Source: Janthinobacterium violaceinigrum
GTDB taxonomy: Bacteria; Pseudomonadota; Gammaproteobacteria; Burkholderiales; Burkholderiaceae_D
Length of the DNA stretch: 64,000 bases
Assembly: GCF_009208555.1 (NCBI RefSeq)
Contig: NZ_WFLI01000011.1
Coordinates: 1-64,000 of the forward strand
Direction of reading: 5' to 3'
The notes beneath the pieces were generated by a model. That model saw only the letters and a list, made by a program, of their open reading frames with translations. It was not told the DNA's origin and searched no databases. A program made the translations under genes and the position numbers. Of the stretch, positions 51,766-59,802 are shown one piece after another. The stretch's first letter is position 1, and each line of letters starts with the position of its first letter.

Positions 51766-52247
51766 ACGACGCACTGAACATCGACCATTGCCGCGGTTTT
51801 CTCGACGCGCTGGCCATGTTGAACAGCGAGGCCAGCGACCTGTGCGCGACCTACGAGCTGCAACGGCTGCCCGATGCGCCCGACCTGCTCACGGCGCTGG
51901 GCTTGCGCGTGGAAGAGTACGCCCTGCATGTGAGCTCCCCGGCACGCGCGCTGCCTGCGCCCGTGTGGCAGATCACGGTGGCGCCGTGCGGGCGCGCGCA
52001 CCTGGAGCAGATGTGCCAGCGCTGGTTCTTCTCGTCGGAGCACATGCGGACGGCGCCGCCGGACCGTTTCCGCGCCTGCCTCGTCAACGCCTTCCTCGAC
52101 GCGCTGGACATGTCGCTGGCCGGATTCACTGCGCACGCGGTGACGATGACCTTGCCGCCTGGCGCCTGGTATGCGATCCACTGGAACGAGATCGCGTTCG
52201 AATCGGGGAGCGAACGCTATCTGCTGCATTTTTCGCACAGCGATTGA
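51762..52247 (+). CDS. Unrecognised 161-residue protein of the MoxR-VWA operon
   Basis: The protein has no family I can name. Its first half is helical (HCRGFLDALAMLNSEASDLC), its second half is mixed with three cysteines and Trp-rich parts (APVWQITVAPCGR, PGAWYAIHWNEIAFE), which suggests a compact alpha/beta fold. It overlaps the ATPase gene by ATGA and ends 9 bases before the next start. Position points to a subunit or substrate-linking factor of the MoxR-VWA machine. Confidence 0.75.
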   Translation: MNDALNIDHCRGFLDALAMLNSEASDLCATYELQRLPDAPDLLTALGLRVEEYALHVSSPARALPAPVWQITVAPCGRAHLEQMCQRWFFSSEHMRTAPPDRFRACLVNAFLDALDMSLAGFTAHAVTMTLPPGAWYAIHWNEIAFESGSERYLLHFSHSD

Positions 52248-52256
52248 GGGATGGCG

Positions 52257-53228
52257 ATGATTTCTCCTGCCTTTGCTGCCATCCTTGCCAGCGGCCGCGC
52301 CCAGTTCAACGGCCGCGCGGCGGAAGCGCGCCGGCGTTTTCCCTCGCTCGACATGGCTGCCTTCAGCATTTTTTTGCACGACGGCGTCGATCCGCTGGTG
52401 GCCGCCGTAGCCGCTGCCGCGCCCGAGCGCGCGGGCAGCGTGACCCTGGCCGCCTACGACATGGCGCTGGAGCTGGTGGGCCACGGCCTGGCGGGGCCGG
52501 CCGCGAAGAATCCCTTCCTCAATACCGTCTGGCACGAACTGGCGCCGGCGTTGGCGCCGCTGCTGGCGACGGCCCCCATCGAGGTGCTGGGCATGCTGAG
52601 CAACGCCGCCATTCACGTGGGCGGCGTGGCGGGCGCGCGTCCCGCGCAATGGCAGCGCGAGCTGGCCGTCCTGGCGCCGCAGGTCGAGACCTTGGCGCAA
52701 TTGCGCGCCGTGGGCCAGGTGCTGGCCTGGCGCGCCGGCGTCGCGCATTTCCGCCAGGGCGCGCTGGCCGCCGCCGACACCTTGCCAGCCGCCCTGGCGC
52801 TGGCCGCCTTTGGCGAACCGGGTGCGCACTGGCCGCAGGTCCACGCGCAGTTGCTGGACTATCCGTGGCGCGGCAATGCCGAGGGTAGGGAGTTCGGCAG
52901 CTTCAGCGGCCTCGGTGGCGACTTCGGCACGCCGCCGCAAGTGCGCGCGACAAAGGATGGCTTTGTCGTGCGCAGCGCGGAGCGCCATTATCTGCTGGTG
53001 GCCGACGCCTACGGCGCCGTGCTGCATGGCGCCACGGCGGAAGAATACGCGCTGGCGCAAACCGGCGTGCCAGCATCCGTGCGCGTGGACGGCGCCAGCG
53101 TGCATATCGGCGCGCGCAGCATCGCGCTCGACCTGCCTGCCGGCGACATCGCCCTGGCCGCCAATGCGCATACGCTGGCCATCACCTCGCCCTGGACGCA
53201 CGCGATCCGCCTGCTGCCACTCGCATGA
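52257..53228 (+). CDS. Unrecognised 323-residue protein of the MoxR-VWA operon
   Basis: The ATG at 52257 is preferred over the one at 52251, because GAGGG (52246-52250) is then 6 bases away. The first about 205 residues are Ala-rich and helical; the last about 115 are beta-rich (GFVVRSAERHYLLVADAYGA, ASVHIGARSIALDLPAGDIA), like a small beta-sandwich or part of a propeller. No catalytic motif is visible. Related MoxR-VWA ternary systems often carry a third, beta-rich partner, and this is a candidate for that role. Overlaps the next gene as ATGA. Confidence 0.72.
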   Translation: MISPAFAAILASGRAQFNGRAAEARRRFPSLDMAAFSIFLHDGVDPLVAAVAAAAPERAGSVTLAAYDMALELVGHGLAGPAAKNPFLNTVWHELAPALAPLLATAPIEVLGMLSNAAIHVGGVAGARPAQWQRELAVLAPQVETLAQLRAVGQVLAWRAGVAHFRQGALAAADTLPAALALAAFGEPGAHWPQVHAQLLDYPWRGNAEGREFGSFSGLGGDFGTPPQVRATKDGFVVRSAERHYLLVADAYGAVLHGATAEEYALAQTGVPASVRVDGASVHIGARSIALDLPAGDIALAANAHTLAITSPWTHAIRLLPLA

Positions 53229-55012
53229 AGAACGATGCCGATACCGCGCTGATCGACGCCTGGCGCGCCGCCTGGCCCGCAGCCCTTGCCGTGTGGAGCA
53301 AGTTTACGCGGCTGCGCGATCCCAGCCTGTGCGCCAGCCGCGTCCAGGCCAGCGAGCAGGGCCTGTCCGGCAGTTTCGCCATGATCCGCTTGCTGGACCA
53401 GAGCGTGGTGGTGGACCTGGCGCTGGTGGCGGAACTGGGACTGGACGACTATGCGCTGGAAGTGCTCGCGCATGAAATCGGCCACCACATCCTCGCGCCG
53501 GGCAGCGCCGGCGACCAGTTCCGCCTGCTGGCGCGCATGCGCCGCGCCTTGCCCACCCTGGAGCAGCACGCGCCCATGGTGGCCAACCTGTACACGGACC
53601 TGTTCATCAACGACCGCCTGCAGCGCCAGGCGAACCTGCGCATGGCCGACATCTACCGCAAGCTGCAGCAGGGCAGGGAGGCGGCGGCGGATGGCAAGGC
53701 CAAGGCCAGCGGCGGCGTGTGGACCTTGTACATGCGCATCTATGAAAACCTGTGGCAGCTGGAAAAGGGCGAGCTGGCTGGCGACAATCTGGACGAGCGC
53801 CTGGACACGGATGCCTGGCTGGGCGCGCGCCTGATACGCGTGTATGCGAACGACTGGATGCTGGCGGCGGGGCGCTTCGCCACCCTGCTGCTGCCTTACC
53901 TGGTCGAGGATACGGACGCCCTCGGTGGCAGTCTTGACCCCAGCCGCTATCTGCAGGACACGCGCGACGCGGCGCGCGGCTGCCAGACGTACGGCGCGCA
54001 GCAGATCGAGGATGACGAGGAGGACGGCGCCATCCATCCCGTGCACGACAAGCGCATCTCGGGCCTCGATGGCGAAGCGCCACAGGGCGATGCGTCGGCC
54101 AGGGCGGCGGGCGGCCAGCTGCGCGAACCGTTCGAACTGGGCGACATCCTGAAGGCCTCGGGCGTGGACCTGAGCGACCATGAAATCGCCATCCGCTACT
54201 ACCGCGAGCGGGCCTTGCCGCACCTGGTGGCGTTTCCCCGCCGCCCCGTGCCCGAGTCGCAGGAACCGCAGATGGAAGGGCTGGAGCCGTGGGAAACCGG
54301 CGATCCCCTGGAAGACATCGACTGGCTGCAATCCGTGATGCAGTCGCCGCGCCCCGTGCCGGGCGTGACCACCGTGCGCCGCGTGTATGGCCGCGAACCG
54401 GCGCGCGCCGTCGACGCCATGCCCGTCGACCTGGACATGTACGTGGACAGTTCCGGCTCCATGCCAAACCCGCAGGCGCATACCTCGTTCCTGACCCTGG
54501 CGGGCGCCGTCATCGCGCTGTCCGCCCTGCGCGCGGGCGCGAAAGTGCAGGTGACCCTGTGGAGCGGCAAGAACGAGGTGATGCAGACGCCAGGTTTCGT
54601 GCGCGATGAAGACATGATCCTGGGCGTGCTGACGGGATTTTTTGGCGGCGGCACCTGTTTCCCCATCCACTGCCTGCGCAAGACCTATGCGGGCAAGCGC
54701 GAACGGCCTGCGCACATCCTGATGATTTCGGACGATGGCATCACCACCATGTTCGACGATGATGAACTGGGCAACAGCGGCTGGGAGATTGCGGCGAAAG
54801 CGCTGGCCCAGGGCGGCGCGGGCGGCACCATGGCCCTGAACCTCGAGCGCGGCTGGGATGGCGCGGCCAGCCACACGTGGCTGCAGCAGACCTACGACGA
54901 CCTGAAACGCGCGCGCCGGGAACAGGGCTGGGATATCCATGCCGTCGAGCGCTACGAGGATTTGCTGGACTTTGCGCGGGCGTTCAGCCGCAGGCACTAT
55001 GTGAAGAGCTAA
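53225..55012 (+). CDS. HExxH metallopeptidase-like protein fused to a VWA domain
   Basis: The 595-residue protein has an N-terminal zinc-peptidase-like region with AHEIGHHI (H83, E84, H87) and a downstream NLYTDLFIND, where D125 could be the third ligand, as in DUF2201-type VWA metallopeptidases. An acidic linker (about 260-300) follows, then a VWA domain (about 400-585) with an intact MIDAS motif DSSGSMP (D408, S410, S412) and a later ISDDG. It is likely the effector or substrate-presenting partner of the MoxR ATPase. Whether the peptidase is active cannot be told by eye. Confidence 0.85.
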   Translation: MKNDADTALIDAWRAAWPAALAVWSKFTRLRDPSLCASRVQASEQGLSGSFAMIRLLDQSVVVDLALVAELGLDDYALEVLAHEIGHHILAPGSAGDQFRLLARMRRALPTLEQHAPMVANLYTDLFINDRLQRQANLRMADIYRKLQQGREAAADGKAKASGGVWTLYMRIYENLWQLEKGELAGDNLDERLDTDAWLGARLIRVYANDWMLAAGRFATLLLPYLVEDTDALGGSLDPSRYLQDTRDAARGCQTYGAQQIEDDEEDGAIHPVHDKRISGLDGEAPQGDASARAAGGQLREPFELGDILKASGVDLSDHEIAIRYYRERALPHLVAFPRRPVPESQEPQMEGLEPWETGDPLEDIDWLQSVMQSPRPVPGVTTVRRVYGREPARAVDAMPVDLDMYVDSSGSMPNPQAHTSFLTLAGAVIALSALRAGAKVQVTLWSGKNEVMQTPGFVRDEDMILGVLTGFFGGGTCFPIHCLRKTYAGKRERPAHILMISDDGITTMFDDDELGNSGWEIAAKALAQGGAGGTMALNLERGWDGAASHTWLQQTYDDLKRARREQGWDIHAVERYEDLLDFARAFSRRHYVKS

Positions 55013-55021
55013 ACAAGATGA

Positions 55022-55087
55022 ATATGCGCAGCAAAATTCCGGGGTCAGACCCGGCGGGTCTGACCCCAGTATTTGCCGTTGGGTTGA
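55022..55087. repeat. GGGGTC palindromic repeat element (copy at 55.0 kb)
   Basis: The core 55041-55067 is a perfect 13+1+13 palindrome (GGGGTCAGACCCG, G, CGGGTCTGACCCC). The flank GCCGTTGGGTT on the right is the reverse complement of the AACCCAACGGC flank of the 27.8-kb copy. It lies in the 87-base gap inside the MoxR-VWA operon and could weaken readthrough to the last three genes. Confidence 0.8.
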
Positions 55088-55099
55088 GGTAAAGACATC

Positions 55100-55693
55100 A
55101 TGATGCAAATCGGACCCCACCTCGAAACCCTGACCCACCGGCTGGCCGACACGCCCGCCGAATTCCTCGCCGAGCCGCACATCTCCGGCGTCGCCAACGC
55201 GCAGGCGGTGGCGGTTGCCGCGCTGGTCAACGACATCCTGCTGCTGCATGGCGCCCGCGCGCCGGCCGCGTCCCTGCAGGGCTTTCTCGGCGCGCAGGTG
55301 AAGGCGGACCGCAACCGGCTGGCCCTGGCCATGATCGCGTGCTGGCTGCTGGCCGACGCGTGGTTCATCGGCCAGCAGTTGCCGCAGCAGTACCTGCTGC
55401 AGGTGCTGGGCGAGGCGGTGCGCGAACTGGCCGCGGCCACGCCCGCGCACCAGTTCACGCAAGACCCCGAGCGGCGCGAGGAGCTGGCGCGCATCGTGCT
55501 GGCCCGCCTGGGTTTCCGTCCCGCGGAGGAAAGCGTGGCGCAGGCCACGGACCGCCTGTCCGCCATCAGCGGCACGGAGCGCCGCCGCCTGCTCGAAGCG
55601 AGCCGGCTGGCCGAACAGCGCGCGCGGGAAATCCGCGAGGCGCTGGCGAAAAAGGCAGCCGAGGAATCGGCCGACAAGTGGTCGCGCGAATGA
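55100..55693 (+). CDS. Unrecognised helical protein of the MoxR-VWA operon
   Basis: The 197-residue protein (ATG 55100, or 55103) is predicted all-helical. The C-terminal 60 residues (from ATDRLSAISGTERRRLLE) form a strongly charged, Ala/Glu/Arg-rich coiled coil ending EESADKWSRE. There is no signal peptide or catalytic motif I can see. It overlaps the adenylate-forming enzyme gene by ATGA. A scaffold or regulator role is guessed only from position. Confidence 0.72.
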   Translation: MMQIGPHLETLTHRLADTPAEFLAEPHISGVANAQAVAVAALVNDILLLHGARAPAASLQGFLGAQVKADRNRLALAMIACWLLADAWFIGQQLPQQYLLQVLGEAVRELAAATPAHQFTQDPERREELARIVLARLGFRPAEESVAQATDRLSAISGTERRRLLEASRLAEQRAREIREALAKKAAEESADKWSRE

Positions 55694-57057
55694 GCGTGGA
55701 TGCCAATCTGCCGGGTGGCGCCTGGGAATCGGACCGCGATTACTGTCCCACCCTGACGCGGGAGGGCGCGCGCATGCTGGAAAAACTGCGCAGCCATCCC
55801 GCCGCGCCCCGCTACCGCAACCGCAGCGGCAACAAGCTGCAGGCGGCGGAAGTGGCGGCCCTGCGCGCCTACGAGCAGGAAGTCATGGACGCGGCGATAG
55901 ACTGGAGCGCGGCCGCGCCGCCGGCCTGGCTGCCCGGTTTTCTCAAGACGGCCTACGCCACGGTGCCGCATTACCGCGCCTGCGGTTCGCCGCCCGCGCG
56001 CCTTGCCGACGTGGCGCCCATCAGCCGTGCCGAGCTGGCGCACGATATCGCCGCCTTCGTGCCCGACGATGCGGACTTGGCGCGCATGATCAATTTCCAG
56101 ACGACGGGCACCACGGGCCACCCGCTGCTGATCGCCTCGCACCCGCTGGTGGCGGGGCGCTACCTGGCTTTCCACAAGCGCGCGCTGCGCCGCTTCGGCG
56201 TGACCCTGCGCCATGGCGCGGGCCAGGTGGGCGTGATGCTGCTGGGGCACCAGCGCCGCTGCTTCACCTATGTCTCCGTCACGCCGACGATGCACGAATC
56301 GGGCCTGGCGAAGATCAACCTGCACGTGGACGACTGGCGCGACCCGGACGACCGCGCGCGCTACCTAGACGCCATGGCGCCCGAGCTGATCGCGGGCGAC
56401 CCCATCTCGTTTGCCGAACTGCTGACCTTGCCGATGACGCACAAGCCTGCCGCGCTGCTGTCCGTCTCGATGATGCTGTTGCCGGGCATGCGCGCGCGTC
56501 TCGAAGCGAGGTTCGGCTGTCCTGTGCTCGACATCTATTCGCTCAATGAAGTGGGCCCCGTGGCCGTCTACGACGAACAGGCGGGCGGCCACGTGCTGCT
56601 GCAGCACCGGCTGTACGTGGAAATCCTCGACGCCGGCGGCCAGCCCGTGCCGACCGGCGCGCGCGGCGAAATCACCGTGACGGGCGGTTTCAATTTCTGC
56701 CTGCCCCTGCTGCGCTACCGCACGGGCGACTATGCGTCGCTGGCGCATGGCCCGCATGGTCCCGTGCTGGTGGGACTGGCGGGCCGCAGCCCCTTGCGCT
56801 ACCGGACGGCCAGCGGCGAGTGGATCAATAATATCGACATCACGCATGCACTAAAGCCGCTGGCCATCGCGGTGTTTGGCATCCACCAGCATGGCGATGG
56901 CAGCGTCGTGCTGCGCCTGGCGCCGAACGCCATGCCGCAGGCGGACCGGGCGCGCGCCTTGCTCGCACCGTTTTTCGGCGCCATCACGGTCGAGACTTTG
57001 CTGGCGGAAGACAAGATCATTCAATACACCTCGGATTTACGGGAAGCGGCGGCATGA
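55690..57057 (+). CDS. PaaK-like adenylate-forming enzyme
   Basis: The 455-residue protein has the core motifs of the phenylacetate-CoA ligase/CapK branch of adenylating enzymes: TTGTTGHP at 138-145, YSLNEVGP near 275, GEITVTG, and LRYRTGDY near 345. These bind ATP and activate a carboxylate as an acyl-adenylate. The acceptor is unknown; no carrier protein is encoded beside it. The position between a helical protein and a NadR-like enzyme, all coupled by ATGA overlaps, suggests a modification step tied to the MoxR-VWA system. Confidence 0.85.
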   Translation: MSVDANLPGGAWESDRDYCPTLTREGARMLEKLRSHPAAPRYRNRSGNKLQAAEVAALRAYEQEVMDAAIDWSAAAPPAWLPGFLKTAYATVPHYRACGSPPARLADVAPISRAELAHDIAAFVPDDADLARMINFQTTGTTGHPLLIASHPLVAGRYLAFHKRALRRFGVTLRHGAGQVGVMLLGHQRRCFTYVSVTPTMHESGLAKINLHVDDWRDPDDRARYLDAMAPELIAGDPISFAELLTLPMTHKPAALLSVSMMLLPGMRARLEARFGCPVLDIYSLNEVGPVAVYDEQAGGHVLLQHRLYVEILDAGGQPVPTGARGEITVTGGFNFCLPLLRYRTGDYASLAHGPHGPVLVGLAGRSPLRYRTASGEWINNIDITHALKPLAIAVFGIHQHGDGSVVLRLAPNAMPQADRARALLAPFFGAITVETLLAEDKIIQYTSDLREAAA

Positions 57058-58097
57058 CAGGATTGGCATCAAAATACAAGCGCGGCCTCGTGGTCGGCAA
57101 ATTCTGCCCGCTGCACAAGGGCCACGAACTATTGATCAATCGCGCGCGGGAAGCCAGCGAAGAACTGCTGGTGGTCAGCTACACGAAACCCGAATTTCCC
57201 GGGCTGGACCCGGCGCGCAGGGAAGGGTGGCTGCGCGCGCAATTTCCGCAGGCGCACGTCGTGGTGCTCGACGATGCTCGCCTGGGCGTCCTGTGCGCGG
57301 CGCGCGGCGTGCCTGCGCGCACGCTGCCGCACAACGACGACGATGGCGACGACCATCGCCACTTCATGGGCTGGCTGTGCTGGACGGTGCTGGACTTGCC
57401 CGTCGACGCCGTGTTCAGCAGCGAAGACTATGGCCCCGGCTTTGCGCGCGTGCTGGAGCGGTATTATGCACGCGCGCCGGTGGCGCATGTCAGCGTGGAC
57501 CAGGCGAGAACGCTGGTGCCCGTGTCCGGCACCCTGGTGCGGCAAGATCCGCAGGCCCACGCCGCCTTCCTGTCGCCCCTGGTGCGCGCCAGTCTCGTCA
57601 CGCGCGTGTTCGTGCTCGGTGGCGAGTCGAGCGGCAAGACGACTCTGTCGGCCGCGCTGTCGGCCCATTTCGGCTGCCCCTGGGTGGCCGAGTACGGCCG
57701 CGAGCTATGGGAAAGCCAGGACGGCATCCTGGTCTACGACGATCTGCTGAAGATCGGCAGGGAACAGCTGCGCCGCGAAGCGCAAGCCGCAATGCAGGCG
57801 CAGCGCTGGCTATTTTGCGATACCTCGCCCCTGACCACGTATTTTTACTGCGTCGAGATGTTCGGCAAGGCGGAGGCGGAACTGCTGGACCTGGCTGGCC
57901 ATGCGTATGACCTGGTCGTGCTGTGCGCGCCCGACTTCCCCTTCATCCAGGATGGCACGCGCCGCGACGACAGCTTCAGGCTGCGCCAGCATGCGTGGTA
58001 CCAGGCGGAGCTGGCGCGGCGGGGGATCGCCTTTGTCAATGTGTCAGGTTCGGTTGACGAGAGGATCAGGCAGGTGGCGCAGGTGCTGACGGCGTGA
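57054..58097 (+). CDS. NadR-like NMN adenylyltransferase / ribosylnicotinamide kinase
   Basis: The 347-residue protein has an N-terminal nucleotidyltransferase domain with GKFCPLHKGH (H21, H24) and VSGTLVR, and a C-terminal P-loop kinase domain with GGESSGKTT (K195) and a DTSPLTTYFY region. This is the two-domain part of NadR that makes NAD from nicotinamide riboside, without the HTH regulator domain. It is the last gene of the MoxR-VWA operon, an unusual place for a salvage enzyme. A palindromic terminator follows. Confidence 0.88.
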   Translation: MTGLASKYKRGLVVGKFCPLHKGHELLINRAREASEELLVVSYTKPEFPGLDPARREGWLRAQFPQAHVVVLDDARLGVLCAARGVPARTLPHNDDDGDDHRHFMGWLCWTVLDLPVDAVFSSEDYGPGFARVLERYYARAPVAHVSVDQARTLVPVSGTLVRQDPQAHAAFLSPLVRASLVTRVFVLGGESSGKTTLSAALSAHFGCPWVAEYGRELWESQDGILVYDDLLKIGREQLRREAQAAMQAQRWLFCDTSPLTTYFYCVEMFGKAEAELLDLAGHAYDLVVLCAPDFPFIQDGTRRDDSFRLRQHAWYQAELARRGIAFVNVSGSVDERIRQVAQVLTA

Positions 58098-58105
58098 CCA
58101 GCGTG

Positions 58106-58140
58106 GGTCGGATTACGCGGCTTGCGCCGCTAATCCGACC
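58106..58140. terminator. Bidirectional hairpin between NadR-like gene and tetR
   Basis: GGTCGGATTA (58106-58115) pairs perfectly with TAATCCGACC (58131-58140), extended by GCGG/CCGC inside. The element separates two convergent genes, and its last base is part of the TetR stop codon. Similar GTCGGATTA palindromes are, from memory, common repeats in proteobacterial genomes. Confidence 0.7.
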
Positions 58141-58697
58141 TACTCTGTAAATGCGGTGCTGACCGCCGCCAGTATCTCGTCCGAAAACGCGGCATCATCG
58201 ACGGTGCGCGCCAGCGCCACGGCGCCCACCATGGCCGACAGCATGACGATGGCTTCTCGCCGTGGGTTGCGTTTTTTCTGCCATGGAAAATGCGTGGCCA
58301 GCTTGCCGATGATGGATTTCAGGTGGAAGGTGAAGGCGGGCAGCACTGCCGGTTGCTTGCGCGCGTCGCCGGCCAGCGCCGCCAGCAGGCAGCCGTTGCC
58401 CGGCGCATCGCGGTGGGCCGCGCTCACATAATCGCGCACATACTGGCGCATGGCTTCCGGACTGATGGTTGCCGCATCGAGCGCCGCGCGCGAGTGCTCC
58501 GAGCCGTGCAGGGTGCTTTCCGCCATCAGCGCTTCCTTCGAGGCGAAGTGGTTGTAGAAGGGGCCGTGCGTGAGTCCCGTCGCCTTCATGATCTGCCCCA
58601 CGCTGACGCCGTCAAAACCCTGTTCACGGAACAGCCGCGCCGCTTCCTGCAGGATGCGCTGGTGTTTTTCTGCCGTTTCGGCCGCTGGGTATCGCAT
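58140..58697 (-). CDS. TetR-family transcriptional regulator
   Basis: The 185-residue protein has an N-terminal TetR helix-turn-helix (IMKATGLTHGPFYNHFASKEAL, residues about 35-60 in the family position) and a ligand-binding C-terminal half with one Cys in GNGCLLAAL, the AcrR/NemR-like style that often responds to electrophiles. It diverges from the SDR gene; a strong inverted repeat between them is its likely operator. Confidence 0.92.
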   Translation of the reverse strand: MRYPAAETAEKHQRILQEAARLFREQGFDGVSVGQIMKATGLTHGPFYNHFASKEALMAESTLHGSEHSRAALDAATISPEAMRQYVRDYVSAAHRDAPGNGCLLAALAGDARKQPAVLPAFTFHLKSIIGKLATHFPWQKKRNPRREAIVMLSAMVGAVALARTVDDAAFSDEILAAVSTAFTE

Positions 58698-58727
58698 GGT
58701 GTTCTCCCGGTCATTAAATAATTTCTG

Positions 58728-58796
58728 TTGACATCATACATTACGTACGTCATGCTTGCGACATTAAGCATGATGATCGTCATGTTTAATGTCGCA
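58728..58796. promoter_or_regulatory. TetR operator candidate and -35 box between tetR and SDR genes
   Basis: Two 17-base arms at 58757-58773 (TGCGACATTAAGCATGA) and 58780-58796 form an inverted repeat with one mismatch and a 6-base spacer. TTGACA at 58728-58733 could be the -35 box for the SDR gene. The repeat is placed to block transcription in both directions. Confidence 0.6.
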
Positions 58797-58876
58797 TTAA
58801 AGCATGATGAGTATCATGTTTGGTCCGTCGTGCTGAAAGCCATTCATTCGAATTTACCAACTGCAAAGGAATCATC

Positions 58877-59680
58877 ATGAGTACAGTCAATACACCAGGC
58901 ACGGCCCTCGTCACTGGCGCATCGTCGGGCCTGGGCGCCGTGTATGCGGACCGCCTGGCCAGCCGCGGCTTCGATCTGATCCTGGTGGCGCGCCGGGTCG
59001 AACGCCTGGGCGTGCTGGCCAAGTCGCTGGCGGAAAAGTATGGCGTGTCCGTGCGCGCCATGGCGGCGGACCTGTCCGCAGCGGCCGACCTGCAGCGCGT
59101 GGCCGAAGAACTGGCCAGAAATCCGGCCATCACCATGCTGGTGAATAATGCGGGCGCCTCGACCCTGGCGCCCGTCGCCGATACGCCGAAAGCGGGCGTC
59201 GCCGCCATGGACAAGGTCAACGTGACGGCCGTGGCCGAGCTCAGCTACGCCGTGCTGCCGCGGTTCAAGCAGCGCAACAGCGGCACCATCATCAATATCG
59301 GTTCCGTGCTGTCCTTCCACATCCTGCCCGTCAGCACGATCTACAGCGCCACCAAGGGCTATGTGATGAATTTGACGCGCGGCTTGCAGCAGGAGCTGGC
59401 CGGCACGGGCATCGTGGTGCAGCTGGTGCTGCCCGCATCGACGGCGACGGAAATCTGGGAATTGAGCGGCGTGCCGCTGGCGCAGCTGGACCAGGCCACC
59501 ATCATGCGCGCCGAAGACTGTGTCGATGCGGCGCTGGCTGGCCTGGACCAGGGCGAACTGGTGACCTTGCCCTCCGTGGAAGACACGGAACTGTGGGAGC
59601 GTTTTGACGCGGCCCGCCTGGCCCTGTTCGCAGGCGCGATGCGCGGCAAGCCGGCATCGCGCTATGGCATCGCGGGCTGA
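58877..59680 (+). CDS. Short-chain dehydrogenase/reductase
   Basis: From ATG 58877 (AAAGGA upstream) the 267-residue protein has the classical SDR features: cofactor loop TGASSGLG, NNAGAS, and the catalytic Ser plus YSATK. R in VARRVER after strand 2 suggests NADP. The substrate is unknown. The divergent TetR gene and the operator between them suggest induction by a small molecule, perhaps an aldehyde or quinone. Confidence 0.92.
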   Translation: MSTVNTPGTALVTGASSGLGAVYADRLASRGFDLILVARRVERLGVLAKSLAEKYGVSVRAMAADLSAAADLQRVAEELARNPAITMLVNNAGASTLAPVADTPKAGVAAMDKVNVTAVAELSYAVLPRFKQRNSGTIINIGSVLSFHILPVSTIYSATKGYVMNLTRGLQQELAGTGIVVQLVLPASTATEIWELSGVPLAQLDQATIMRAEDCVDAALAGLDQGELVTLPSVEDTELWERFDAARLALFAGAMRGKPASRYGIAG

Positions 59681-59739
59681 TACACGCTAGAGAGGAAGCT
59701 ACAGGGGGCGCACGGGGATGCAGATGTTTCGCCCATCCA

Positions 59740-59782
59740 GGAGGGGAGTTCATGCCGCCGATGATGGCATGAAGTCCCCTCC
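59740..59782. terminator. Long hairpin between convergent SDR and metY genes
   Basis: A 17-base arm GGAGGGGAGTTCATGCC pairs with 59766-59782 with one mismatch over a 9-base loop. There is no T tract, but the position between two convergent stops suggests a transcription end or RNA stabiliser. Confidence 0.5.
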
Positions 59783-59802
59783 GGACGGCGTGGAAAAGAG
59801 GC

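Noticed and set aside
53009..55462. An 817-codon minus-strand frame opposite the VWA gene
   Set aside because: It crosses a repeat element and several real genes and has no recognisable domain.
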